This document shows positions 53,991-63,640 of a stretch of 64,000 bases of DNA, piece by piece (within the stretch, counting starts at the first letter, position 1; every line of letters starts with the position of its first letter). The translations under genes were made by a program, and so were the position numbers. Below the pieces are notes generated by a model. That model did no database searches. It saw nothing but the letters and a program-made list of their open reading frames with translations, and was not told the origin of the DNA. Source of the stretch: Flectonema sp. DT1601 (lineage: Eukaryota; Euglenozoa; Diplonemea; Diplonemida; Diplonemidae); the NCBI GenBank assembly GCA_964019425.1, contig OZ025818.1, forward strand, positions 310,001 to 374,000, given 5' to 3'.

Positions 53991-54291
53991 AGACAAAATT
54001 TATACATTCGTAGTAGTCAATTATTGCATTCGTTAGTAGTTCTTAGGACACAAAGGTATTTATTTTTTATTATTTTTTTTTTATTGTTTTTTTTTTGTTT
54101 TTAATCTTTTTTTTTTTAAACAGACCAATTTGGTTCTGCTTTTGTTGTATTATTTCTTTCGGTTCGGAAGTTTTTTTTTTTTTTTTTTTCTTCTTCTTTT
54201 TTCCCTTAATCTTTGCATTTCTTCACTATATTGGTACTGTCCTTGTCCATCGGGTCACCTAAAACATATTTAGTCACGAATTATATCTTGC

Positions 54292-54334
<43 letters not shown>

Positions 54335-55396
54335 TTTACCGACGTATCGTCGGAGAGGAAACTATTAAAGCCAGTTATTTCTAATGGTCATGATTCATCC
54401 GTGCGACAGGATTGTGTCTGCATTCAACGAAATATTAAGGCTAAATCGAATGGTTTTTTTTTTTTTTTTTTTTTTGGGCTTTCTGAAATTTGTTTTAAAA
54501 TATTATCATGTGTTGAAATATATAAATTAAAAAACAAAAAAAACAAAAAAAGTAAAGGAAACTCTCAACAGTCAGTAACAGTTATATAAAAACTAGTTGG
54601 AGGAGAAAAAAGAAAAAAAAGTTACATCCACCGCTTTTTTTTTAAAAAAAATAGTAGCCTTGAGGAATTTAAAAAAAAAAAAAAAACGAAACGAAAAGTG
54701 AGGGAAAGCAAGGTGACCGTAAAATGCAGGTGTCCCGAGGCAAGCTCAGTGAGAACAGATCCACGCACGAGTTAAATCATTTCGGGAAGGACGATCTCAA
54801 TTCTTTTTTTTTTTTTTTTTTTTTTTTTTCTTCTTCCAATCAAAGACAGCCCAACTTGAGGGTTTTTTCGCCCAAGACTAATAGTACCATATTTCAGCCT
54901 TTCCAGGGAACAAAAGTTATTATTATTATTTTTTTTTTTTTTTTTCCATTCATCTTTTTTCTTCTTCATAAATCCAAGTAGATATACGGCAAGACATAAA
55001 TCTGGACGACGATATAGTCCAAGACATGTTTTGAGTTATCAAAAAGTTATATAAATAAAGCCACACTTAAAACAAAAAAAAATCATAAAAAGAGTGAGAA
55101 TTATTAGCAAGGCACCGAATTCTTTTTTTTCTTTTTTTTTATAAAACAAACAAATAAAAAAAGAAACACAACACCCTAATTCTCCCTCAAACTTTGGTAT
55201 TGCAAGTGGCATTGACTATTGGATGTTGTAGTCTCCTCTTCACGAACTCACGTATTCGCAGGAGGTATTTCTATTCTTAAAAAGGCTGTCAGCTGACAAG
55301 AACAAGAATAATACAGTTACGAAAGCAGGCATTACATAAAATAATAACATTGTCTAATCGTTTCCCCTCAGAAGAGAAAGAATTGGCGGCCAGTAA
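53991..55396. other. 1.4-kb gene-free stretch with the longest T run
   Basis: Includes 39 T at 54295-54333, T runs at 54170-54190, 54453-54475 and 54805-54829, and repeat family 3 at 55090-55122. No credible gene. Confidence 0.6.
55090..55122 (+). repeat. Dispersed repeat, family 3, copy 3 (right half)
   Basis: AGTGAGAATTATTAGCAAGG then CACCGAATTC and a T run. Matches the right half of copies 1 and 2. Confidence 0.45.
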
Positions 55397-55735
55397 GTAA
55401 AACAGGTTTCAGTCTTATCCATGCTCAGATAGCTGTGACTCTGAATGGATAACAGATATTATATCTCTTTTGATCTGCGCGTTCCGCAGTTATATTCGCT
55501 TGATTGGCAGTTAGGGAGGTTTGGCACCTTTCAGTGCGGCCGTCTGGTGCGTGCTCTGCGGGGGTAGCACTGCATTAATACAACATTTGGATAGCAGCTT
55601 TCCCGTAGGATCGAAGACTTTCGATTCACGCACAAGACCATTTGCAAATATTATCGAACAAATGACTCCAATAAATGGAGTAGCAGACCGACAATCACAA
55701 ATACGTATTCAGACCAACAGTCATCATCCGTTAAG
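55397..55735 (-). pseudogene. Decayed copy of the 3' end of the neighbouring secreted-protein gene
   Basis: The run from 55397 repeats the sequence starting at 55736 (for example GATAGCTGTGACTCTGAAT and GGATAACAG), then continues parallel to the gene's last ~210 coding bases with insertions and many differences (GACCATTTGCAAAT and ACCAACAGTCATCA shared). The frame is not kept. It lies directly downstream in tandem with the intact gene, so it is a partial tandem duplication that has decayed. Confidence 0.75.
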
Positions 55736-55803
55736 TAAAACAGGGTTTCGTCTCATCTGTTTGCTCCGATAGGATAGCTGTGACTCTGAATGGATAACAG
55801 GTT

Positions 55804-56499
55804 TTATATCTCTTGATCTGCACACATTCCACAACCATTTTCACTTGGTTGACAGTGAGGGAAAGATGATTCACAAGATCCCATTGACCATTTGCAAATC
55901 TCATCACTATTACAATCTTCTTCACTATTACGCATTGAACACATGACTCCGAATGGAGTAGCAGCAACAATCACAAATATGTGAGACTTTGTATTAGGAC
56001 CAACAGTCATCACCTCTCCAGGTAGAAATTGTTTTCGAAACCCAACCAACTGATGTGGAGAATTCCCAGGTTTTAAAATGAAATTCGGAGCACAATACGT
56101 GACTTGCCAACCACTTGAAGCAAGAATTCCTGGAAATCCGCCTGTAAAAGGATGTGAACACGGAGGGCAATGATATACGAAAAAGTAAACATCACAAACA
56201 GCATTCTTATCATCTTCTGGACACGACAATGTTATTAGATTACCTGTGGTGCTAACATCAGAGCTTTCAGTATAGTGATATGTCTTAACGTGATCTCTTA
56301 ACATCCATTGGGGAATAGATGAGAATACAGCTTCAGGGAATCGTCCCCAAATCGAATCACCATCGACTGGCTCTGCTTTTAAAACACCTCCTCCGACTGG
56401 ATACTTTCGAAAGTCGATCATATCATCAGCAATACTACCACCGTTGCTGCCGACATCGTTGGCGATGCAAACACTTAAAAACAGACATAGTGATAACAT
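55804..56499 (-). CDS. Secreted Cys-rich protein, unknown
   Basis: 231 residues with a signal peptide (MLSLCLFLSVCIA). The mature part has about 14 Cys, concentrated at CDVYFFVYHCPPC and in the last 50 residues (CSMRNSEEDCNSDEICKW; CQPSENGCGMC). The C-terminal Cys pattern resembles small extracellular disulfide modules. The middle (FPEAVFSSIPQWMLRDHVKT) looks like a folded domain. Function not recognised. It is followed in tandem by a decayed copy of its own 3' end. Confidence 0.75.
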   Translation of the reverse strand: MLSLCLFLSVCIANDVGSNGGSIADDMIDFRKYPVGGGVLKAEPVDGDSIWGRFPEAVFSSIPQWMLRDHVKTYHYTESSDVSTTGNLITLSCPEDDKNAVCDVYFFVYHCPPCSHPFTGGFPGILASSGWQVTYCAPNFILKPGNSPHQLVGFRKQFLPGEVMTVGPNTKSHIFVIVAATPFGVMCSMRNSEEDCNSDEICKWSMGSCESSFPHCQPSENGCGMCADQEI

Positions 56500-56768
56500 A
56501 TCATCGAGCTGTGTTTTTAAGTTGAGGGGGGGAGATGATAGTTTGACAGTGCAGGAAACCGTAATAAACTTTATAATACTAAAAGTTTCAGAAATCGTTG
56601 GGGGCCATGAATGCCTTGCAGTCCGTTACTGGTTTAAGTCGAGGGGGGGAAAAAAAAAAAGATTATATTATATCAAGTATTATAATATTACACTTAAAGT
56701 TGACTTGTTGTTACTCTTCGGTTTTAACAAAAATGAATAGTTTCGAGGGAATTAATAAATAAAAACCC

Positions 56769-58274
56769 TCAAACTACTTCAGCAATGTCTTCCAAGTCAC
56801 TGTACTGTTGAAGGTCTGACACCTGAGATACGACATCACTCGGTAAAACTTCCATTTCAGTAGACTGAAACTGCGGAGGAGACACAGGAATAAGGTATGC
56901 AAACCCTCGACATCTTCCAAGGCATTTATCTCGAAGCATCGGTAACGTATAAAACACCGGAACTCCAGAGGCAATACACCCAAACCCGGCTAATGTAAGC
57001 CCCGGGTCACTAATCGTTGCGCTAGCAATTAGTATAACAGTAAATAAACAAAACACAATTGGCAACACAATTGACACCCGGTACTGCCCTTGTGGAGACG
57101 GTAAATATCGTTCTTTGCGACGAAGAACTAAAATTGCAAATACGTTTAAGAAATAAAAACAGAACGTAACAACACCAAATAATTGGACTAGGTCTCTGCT
57201 ATTGGATAAGAATATTAAAAGTACAGACACCACCGTCTGACATGAAATAGCACTGACAGGTGAATTGTTCTTGGAAACACCACCAAGACAAGGCGGTAAG
57301 TACCCAGTCAAAGCACTGCTATACACTAATCTAGACGCAGCAAATAAAACTCCGTTTGCTGCTCCAAACGTTGATATCGCGACGGTTATGCTTGCTACAA
57401 ACTTACTGCTTTCTGAACCGATGGTTCTATCAAGAAAATCAACAGCCACTGAGTCTGATACTCTCAAAGGAATCCTGCCGACTACAATAAAATAAGAAGC
57501 ATTAACTAACAAATACAGAGATATACAGAGCGATAGACCAATCACTATTGAGCTTTTTAGCATTGATATATCCTTTAGTTCAGCTGCTGCATAGCATAGA
57601 CTATTCCAGCCATCATATGCCCATAAGGCAGGGATGAAGCTACTCATTACGGTAACTGATTGTGAGAATGTTCCGTCGGTGGAGTTCGAATCGAAGGAAA
57701 AGAAAGAGAAATCAGCCTTATCATGATCCGTGATAATCATTTTACAAGCCAGTATTGTAATGGCAATCAGACAGATGACTTTTATGGTTGATAAGATTCG
57801 TTGTAAGGAAAAGGCAGACTCGACTGAACAACCATTTATCACAGCAAGTAGGATCAGAAGAATACTAGCAGGGATACGAGGATCAATGTCGAATGCTGTA
57901 CCACAATTCTCACCAAATATCAAACAGATAAGTGAAAACGACACCGGTCTTGACAATAGACTATTTCCCCATGTAAAGCAAAACGCCGATAAATCTCCGT
58001 ACACCTCTCTCAAATACGTTACTTCAGCACCAGCTGTATTAGGGAATCTCGCAGCCAATTCACAGTAGCAAAGAGCACCAGCCATCGCGATCATGCCTGC
58101 TAAAAACCATGTACCCATTGCTATAACTCCACACCCTGCTCGTTCTAAGACGTCTCCAGGTTGAGAATAGATTCCACTTCCAATAATTGTACCCACGACG
58201 TATGCTACTCCGGTTGTCTTCGTCATTGTTTTCTTTAATCCCCTTTCAGCATCATCACCGGGTGGTGATGACAT
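56769..58274 (-). CDS. L-type amino-acid permease (APC superfamily)
   Basis: 501 residues with about 12 hydrophobic helices. The first shows VVGTIIGSGIYSQPGDVL, the GSGI signature of APC transporters where the amino-acid backbone binds, followed by CYCELAARFPNTAGAEVTYL. Later helices include ALWAYDGWNSLCYAAAEL, as in LAT/SLC7 light chains. It probably moves large neutral or other amino acids across the plasma or an inner membrane. In animals the relatives need a heavy chain; none is seen here. A four-helix membrane protein gene lies 112 bp upstream. Confidence 0.88.
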   Translation of the reverse strand: MSSPPGDDAERGLKKTMTKTTGVAYVVGTIIGSGIYSQPGDVLERAGCGVIAMGTWFLAGMIAMAGALCYCELAARFPNTAGAEVTYLREVYGDLSAFCFTWGNSLLSRPVSFSLICLIFGENCGTAFDIDPRIPASILLILLAVINGCSVESAFSLQRILSTIKVICLIAITILACKMIITDHDKADFSFFSFDSNSTDGTFSQSVTVMSSFIPALWAYDGWNSLCYAAAELKDISMLKSSIVIGLSLCISLYLLVNASYFIVVGRIPLRVSDSVAVDFLDRTIGSESSKFVASITVAISTFGAANGVLFAASRLVYSSALTGYLPPCLGGVSKNNSPVSAISCQTVVSVLLIFLSNSRDLVQLFGVVTFCFYFLNVFAILVLRRKERYLPSPQGQYRVSIVLPIVFCLFTVILIASATISDPGLTLAGFGCIASGVPVFYTLPMLRDKCLGRCRGFAYLIPVSPPQFQSTEMEVLPSDVVSQVSDLQQYSDLEDIAEVV

Positions 58275-58386
58275 TGCGAAAGGGAACCTGTTTGATTAGA
58301 TACATAAATATAAAGAAGGTCAGTAGCACAATGAATGGAACGACGAAGAGAAAGTGAGAATCATACAAAACAATTTAAAGAAGGTT

Positions 58387-58722
58387 CTACGCGAAATTTA
58401 CATAATAAGAAAACACCACAGTAGCCAGCAGCAATCCCACCATGAGAGCCATCTCGTTGCTTATGATGCATGAAACTAGTCCTTTGATGTTCGCACACGA
58501 TTCGAGTTCTTGGTTGATGAAAAAGACACCAAATATGATTGAAGCAAGTGACAAGACAAGAGAAGCATTAGTCTTTACTGTTGGTAAGTAAGTTGCAACA
58601 AACACTGCAATACACACAAACACGGACGCTTCAATAAAATGAGACCCAGACGATAGGCTTCCAACAGAAATCCCAAGGAGGTACGCGGTAAACGGATCGA
58701 TGACTTTTGTTGAGGTTTTCAT
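58387..58722 (-). CDS. Small four-helix membrane protein
   Basis: 111 residues from ATG at 58722 (MKTSTKVIDP), 15 bases after TTACAAG. Four hydrophobic stretches (AYLLGISVGSL; ASVFVCIAVFVATYL; LVLSLASIIFGVFFI; MALMVGLLLATVVFSYYV) nearly fill it. No family recognised. Confidence 0.65.
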   Translation of the reverse strand: MKTSTKVIDPFTAYLLGISVGSLSSGSHFIEASVFVCIAVFVATYLPTVKTNASLVLSLASIIFGVFFINQELESCANIKGLVSCIISNEMALMVGLLLATVVFSYYVNFA

Positions 58723-59531
58723 ATTATTTTTTTTTCTTGTAAAGGGATACAAACCTAACATTATTTAAATAATGTAAATACAAAAAAAGAGAAAAAAACA
58801 GAATAAACCATACCCCAACTATCTACTGTTTTCAATATTCCACTCAAATAGTTTCAGAATGAGCGTTTATTACAAAATCCAAAAATGGATGGGGCCTCCC
58901 AAACTTTATAAGGGATGCATCGAGACCCCCACGACATTGCAGGGTTAATCGATTTCAAGTTCCGAAGAAAAGCGGCAATCAATCCGAACTGATCAACACG
59001 GCTGCCGAGAAACCTTCTGGCGTGTGGTTCCTAGTGCCTTTGTGATCACGTGCGTCGAACTGGACGGTTTACAGCCATTTTGGATTTTGTAACGAATGCT
59101 TGTTCTGAAACTATTTGTGTAGGGAACACCCATTTGCCCTTATTTTTCATCTCGAAGACATGTTTTTACGAGCGAAAGAGAATTGTGGCAGCGTAACGTT
59201 AACACCCTTTACTTTGTAGGCTTGTTTCCGGTTGCGCACAAACAAAAACAAAGTGTAAGAATTATTTAGTGAGGTGCCGATTCTTTTTTTAAAACTCCCC
59301 TCACTCCCCCTGTAATATAAAAATAAGTTAAAGAAGACCAATTAAAGACATCACCGTACAAGATGCGGAGAACCGTCATCTTCTTTAAGTCGCAGTACGT
59401 TATGTGTTAAAAATATTTGGTATTTTTTTTTTTATAGATTTGTTATGTACAGAAGTATCAAACAACCGTGACTAGAAGTTAACGAGACAGCAACGGCTGT
59501 CTTGATCTTCAATCTTCATATTTAAGAATTT
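58723..59531. other. 0.8-kb intergenic stretch
   Basis: No credible frame. Includes repeat family 3 at 59232-59283. Run-poor and moderately complex around 58880-59200, but nothing coding seen. Confidence 0.55.
59232..59283 (+). repeat. Dispersed repeat, family 3, copy 2
   Basis: TTGCGCACA, A-rich part, ACAAAGTGTAAGAATTAT, then TTAGTGAGGTGCCGATTC and a T run. Confidence 0.5.
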
Positions 59532-60281
59532 CTATGAGATGTCAACTTGAGAAACAGAGAAGTGAGAGACAGGAAGAACACTCAATCTCGAGTAGTTTGA
59601 GTGAATACTTTCATTTCTAGAAGACGACGTACAGAATGAACGAGGAGGAGGAGGTGTTGGATATTTGAATAAAGAATCCCTTGAGTATCCACTTACAGCT
59701 TTTGATGATCGACTTCTCAGAGAATTCGGATACGAATGATCTTCAAATTCCACATTTAAATTATCATAAGCAGGAGGAGTTCCAGCAATAGTTGTTGGCT
59801 CACGAGATTGAGTCGCGGAACTCCTGGCAGTTTGGGGTGTTGAAGGAAGTTGAAAACTACTTCCAACACTACCAGTAGATCTGGCAGACTTTGATGTTAA
59901 CTGTTTCTGTGTGATTGGCAGCAATGAGACTCCTATATTGAATCCTCCAAAAGATCGAAATGGAGGAGACTCAGCTTCCGTATTCGGTCTCTGTTTTAAT
60001 GCAAGCGGTGGCTTCCTTATTTTTGAAACTCCATAACCAATTTTACTACACTGAACATCTGCTGTGTTATCTCTGCAATACCTCCTCGATGATGCTCCTG
60101 AAGAGACAGCTAGTGCGTCGTCAAGGTAACCAATTCCAATAGGGCCGTATGGTGTTTCACAGTTCCAATTTTTTTGATTTTCTTGACTTTTAAATATATG
60201 TCTCCGTTCCCTGTCGATTACCTGTTTCAACAGGTCCGATCGTAGAACTCCCAAACCATATTCTCTTTGTTGGAATGTCAT
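59532..60281 (-). CDS. Basic polar protein, unknown
   Basis: 249 residues. A conserved-looking N terminus (YGLGVLRSDLLKQVIDRERR; ETPYGPIGIGYLDDAL) is followed by a Ser/Pro/Arg-rich disordered region (TPQTARSSATQSREPTT; TPPPPRSF). No family recognised. Confidence 0.68.
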   Translation of the reverse strand: MTFQQREYGLGVLRSDLLKQVIDRERRHIFKSQENQKNWNCETPYGPIGIGYLDDALAVSSGASSRRYCRDNTADVQCSKIGYGVSKIRKPPLALKQRPNTEAESPPFRSFGGFNIGVSLLPITQKQLTSKSARSTGSVGSSFQLPSTPQTARSSATQSREPTTIAGTPPAYDNLNVEFEDHSYPNSLRSRSSKAVSGYSRDSLFKYPTPPPPRSFCTSSSRNESIHSNYSRLSVLPVSHFSVSQVDIS

Positions 60282-60442
60282 TTTTTAAATCTCCTCATCC
60301 AACTTTGAAATGAAATAAATAAAATAAAACAACAAAAAGAATGGTTTTAAAGTTATCAGAGGAGGTCGAAAAAAAAATGTGGACGACAAAATAAACCAGA
60401 CACATAACAAAGAAAAAAAAAAAACTAACACAGCAAGAAAAC

Positions 60443-60871
60443 CTATTGAAGACAGCACTTCTGACCAGGTTGGGTAGTTTCCACTTGAAGCAGAGCACTT
60501 GCAGACATTTTCATTCCTTTTTTCGATCCAATTCGAACTATTTCTTCACCTTTTGGATTATATTTCTCAACCTCTTCATTATGATCGAGGACAGTAACCA
60601 CTGCTTTACATTGATATAGATTGACACTTTGCATATCAAACGAGCTATTACACCCAGGACACTTAATTATGTCACCCATGATATCCTCATTTACCAGAAA
60701 AGATCCGAGGCCTCTATTAAACACGATCGACTTGTTAAACGAAGCGCAATCTTTGCTTTTACAAAACCCAGAATACGACATTCCTGATTTGATGACGCAG
60801 TTGGGATTGGATGACTCAACAGTTTTTGTATAGTTAATGGTGCTGCAGTCAAAGTCCTTTAGAACTCCCAT
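60443..60871 (-). CDS. Small zinc-binding protein with possible C-terminal prenyl box
   Basis: 142 residues. Cys pairs are arranged as likely zinc ligands: SGFCKSKDCASF, IIKCPGCNSSF and NLYQCKAV, with FNRGLGSFLV between. The chain ends in CCLQ, which fits a CaaX box (Cys, two aliphatic-type residues, Gln) for farnesylation. The ATG directly follows CTTATAAAAG. Function not recognised. Zinc binding is inferred from spacing only. Confidence 0.68.
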   Translation of the reverse strand: MGVLKDFDCSTINYTKTVESSNPNCVIKSGMSYSGFCKSKDCASFNKSIVFNRGLGSFLVNEDIMGDIIKCPGCNSSFDMQSVNLYQCKAVVTVLDHNEEVEKYNPKGEEIVRIGSKKGMKMSASALLQVETTQPGQKCCLQ

Positions 60872-61248
60872 CTTTTATAAGTTGAATTTCTTTTCTTTTT
60901 TTTTTCTTTTTAAAGTCTGGAGCGTTAAATGAAACGGGTTTTTTTTTTTTTTTTTTTTTTTTAATTTTTTGTATTAAAAAAAAAAAGAAAGAACGCATCA
61001 CAAAAGCATTTTTTTTTTTTTTTGATGTGGGTTTTTTTCCTGTTTTGAGCTTATGAATTATTTTTTTTAAAGAAAATTCAAAAATGAAAAAAAGTTTTAA
61101 AACAAAAATAATGCGACTACTGATTGACCGCATGACGTAAAGAAATGATTCATATAAAATAAAAAAATAGAAAGGTTTCAACAGTAATATTGAAAAAAGA
61201 GACGAAATATCGTGAAAGACGTCCAAAAAAGAAAACATAACAACCGAA
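60872..61248. other. Short intergenic stretch with T runs
   Basis: T runs at 60940-60962 and 61011-61023, and A-rich stretches. No gene. Confidence 0.6.
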
Positions 61249-62052
61249 CTACTTCTTCCCTTGCTTTTTCTTAAGCTTCATTTTTGCTCTCTTGAACGCC
61301 ATTTTTCCCTTCTTTGGGATGTGAATTAAAACAGTGTTTTCACGTTTAGCATTTGCGCCAACGGCTGCACGGCGTTGAGATCGGAGACCGAAAGCATGTT
61401 TAGGTGAGCTGAGATGTTGGCTAAATAGCTCTAATGAGGTACAAGAAAGAGAGCAGGCGTAACAGTTTAGATTCGAGAAAGTGAATTGACGACCACCATC
61501 ACCGTAGTCAGAGGTACCATGTTTAATAATGTCTCTATCGTCACCCCATGCAGGATGATAGTCAGGGAATTGTGAGCAATCAAACGGTTCTTCTTGTGTA
61601 AAGAAGTATCCTGATTCCACAGCCATCTTTTTAACATCACTGACCTTGTATGATGGTGTTTTTGTGAGAGTTAATTTCATTACTGATTTTGAATGTTGAA
61701 TCTTTCTCAACGACACGAACATTTTTCTAAACAGCTCCAAGTGCGGACGAGCACGTGACCAGCTTCCACCTCTCTCTGCTTGTTGATTATATCCCAGATG
61801 AGGGAAATTAAAATGAACTTCATCAATGATATCGTCTTTCCCAAAATGATCTTCACACTTAGTACAATCCATTGAGTATATTACTCTTTTTATAATACTC
61901 TCTCTCTTTAATACGACTTTTTCTCCATAAAGGCGGACTTGTTCTTCTCTTGTTAATAACACACTTCCCCAAACCTCAGCATCTGGTAGTTTTTGTGTTA
62001 ATCCTGAACTGTAAGCCAGGTCACCATCTCCAACAACGAGGATGCGAGGCAT
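61249..62052 (-). CDS. BMT5-like 25S rRNA uridine-N3 methyltransferase with zinc finger
   Basis: 267 residues from ATG at 62052, 7 bases after TTTTCTTTACAG. Residues 1-15 (MPRILVVGDGDLAYS) form the SAM-binding glycine loop of the DUF2431 family. FDxNFPHLG-type sequence (VHFNFPHLGY) is the family hallmark near residue 80. Residues of about 195-217 (CYACSLSCTSLELFSQHLSS, then PKH) form a U1-type C2H2 zinc finger, and the C terminus is very basic (KMKLKKKQGKK), suiting RNA binding and a nucleolar place. Yeast Bmt5 methylates a 25S rRNA uridine. The added zinc finger is a feature of some protist and plant members. Confidence 0.85.
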   Translation of the reverse strand: MPRILVVGDGDLAYSSGLTQKLPDAEVWGSVLLTREEQVRLYGEKVVLKRESIIKRVIYSMDCTKCEDHFGKDDIIDEVHFNFPHLGYNQQAERGGSWSRARPHLELFRKMFVSLRKIQHSKSVMKLTLTKTPSYKVSDVKKMAVESGYFFTQEEPFDCSQFPDYHPAWGDDRDIIKHGTSDYGDGGRQFTFSNLNCYACSLSCTSLELFSQHLSSPKHAFGLRSQRRAAVGANAKRENTVLIHIPKKGKMAFKRAKMKLKKKQGKK

Positions 62053-62059
62053 CCTTTCT

Positions 62060-62071
62060 CTGTAAAGAAAA
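62060..62071 (-). promoter_or_regulatory. Candidate trans-splice acceptor of the BMT5-like gene
   Basis: Minus strand TTTTCTTTACAG, then a 7-base leader and ATG. Confidence 0.5.
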
Positions 62072-63277
62072 TAATGAAGTAATCGACGATGATCTGCTGT
62101 TACATAAACCAATGTAGAATACGTAGGTTCAAGAGTCTTAATGTTACACTACATGTTGACTGCATCGAAGTATTATTAAGGATAGTTGCTTTTATTGCTA
62201 TCTTGGAGTTACCATTAATAATTATCAGTCAATCAAAAAAAAAAGCAAGATTTCGTAGGACAACAAACAAGTTGGTTTCGGGCTAAGATTAAAAACAATC
62301 TTTCTTCGGACCATTCCCTTTACCCTATCTTAGAGTTACTTAGTTGGTTTGCTATATTTTTATATGTTGGCTGTAGAGAAGGAAAAAAAAGAAAGTGGTC
62401 TCTGGGTGTCTGTCGGAACACCCTCAATACTTCATATCAACGAAACAAAAAAATGAAATCAGATAACTTGAATGTGGATGGTGCTGACCAATGCACCAGT
62501 ATCTTGGTCACTTTTTTTTTTTTTTTTTAAAATTAAAAGAAGAACATGAGAAATTGCAAAACAATACTTTTTTTGATCGAACACAACGACGCTTCAATCC
62601 AAAAATTAGAACAAGAAAAGAAAAGAATCTCTTCAGAAAACTAAAACACGATCTGTCCCACGTCTTGAGAGCCTCTGGAGAGTAATGAGACAACAAGACT
62701 TAACCTTTACTAGGATAGTTCTTAAAAAAGCACAAATACGATTACAGCAGTTTACGTTCAACTTGACACCTTAGAAGCTGACTACCTTATTTACTAGTGT
62801 TGTGTTCGGACTTTTTTTTTTTTTTTTTTTGTTGTTGTTGTTGTCGGGGATATCAATTGCATGCAGGAGCATCCTTACCGAATCGACGATTCGAAGGACG
62901 CATACTGGATTCAAACGTTATTTTTTTTTTTAAAAAAAAAATTTAAAAAAAAAAGAGGAACAAAAAAGACTTTATAAAAATAAGGAAATGGCACAATTTT
63001 TTTTTCTACTACTAAGTTCGTCAAAAAAAAAAAAACCATTCGGATAGAGCTTTATATTTATTTTATTTGTTTATAATACTGCAGGGAAATAGTAATAAAT
63101 AAACGGCTCCTAATCTGAATAGTTTCTTCTCCGACTTCGAAAGGGAAGGGGGGAAAAAAAATAAACACGGGGAGCGAAGGTTACTCAGCCACATCACTGA
63201 GATCGCCGAGTTAAGTGCGACTACAGTTTTGAATTAAAAAGCAGTAAATCAGTATAGCTCATGAGATGATTAAAAAT
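62072..63277. other. 1.2-kb gene-free stretch
   Basis: Runs at 62512-62528, 62813-62830 and 63023-63035. Copy D of the structured element lies at 63036-63139. No credible gene. Confidence 0.6.
63036..63139 (+). repeat. Structured dispersed element, copy D
   Basis: A-run, CCATTCGGATAGAGC, then AGTAATAAATAAAC, GGCTCCTAATCTGAATAG, TTTCTTCTCCGACTTCG. The last arm of the hairpin is missing, replaced by AAAGGGAAGG. Confidence 0.65.
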
Positions 63278-63640
63278 TCAGTTGTAGTTTTGCGTTGAAT
63301 CTTTACCAAGTTTACGAATACAAACTTTTCCATGAATTTTAAGAGGTAGCCAGTAACCATTATTAGCAACGATCCAGTCAGGGAATATTTTTGGTTCTTT
63401 ACCCATGACAACCTTACCGTGACCTGGATACAACCCTCCAACGGTTGACTCTACTCGAGGTTCCCATCGGTAGAGGACACCATCCATTCCATACCTCGAG
63501 GTGTCAACAATATACAAACTAGCCGCTTCAAATTCCAAATTATCTGATGGCTTGGGTGATGGTACACTGAACTTGTATACTCCTCCCATCACTGCTGCAC
63601 ACATGGCAGCAGATCCAACTCGTCCAACCGAATAAGGCAT
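63278..63640 (-). CDS. Small protein, unknown
   Basis: 120 residues. ATG at 63640 is preceded by TAATAG within 12 bases. Mixed sequence with Gly, Trp and Tyr (YGMDGVLYRWEPRV; PDWIVANNGYWLPLKI), suggesting a compact domain. It lacks homopolymers and repeats, which favours real coding. No family recognised. Confidence 0.55.
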   Translation of the reverse strand: MPYSVGRVGSAAMCAAVMGGVYKFSVPSPKPSDNLEFEAASLYIVDTSRYGMDGVLYRWEPRVESTVGGLYPGHGKVVMGKEPKIFPDWIVANNGYWLPLKIHGKVCIRKLGKDSTQNYN

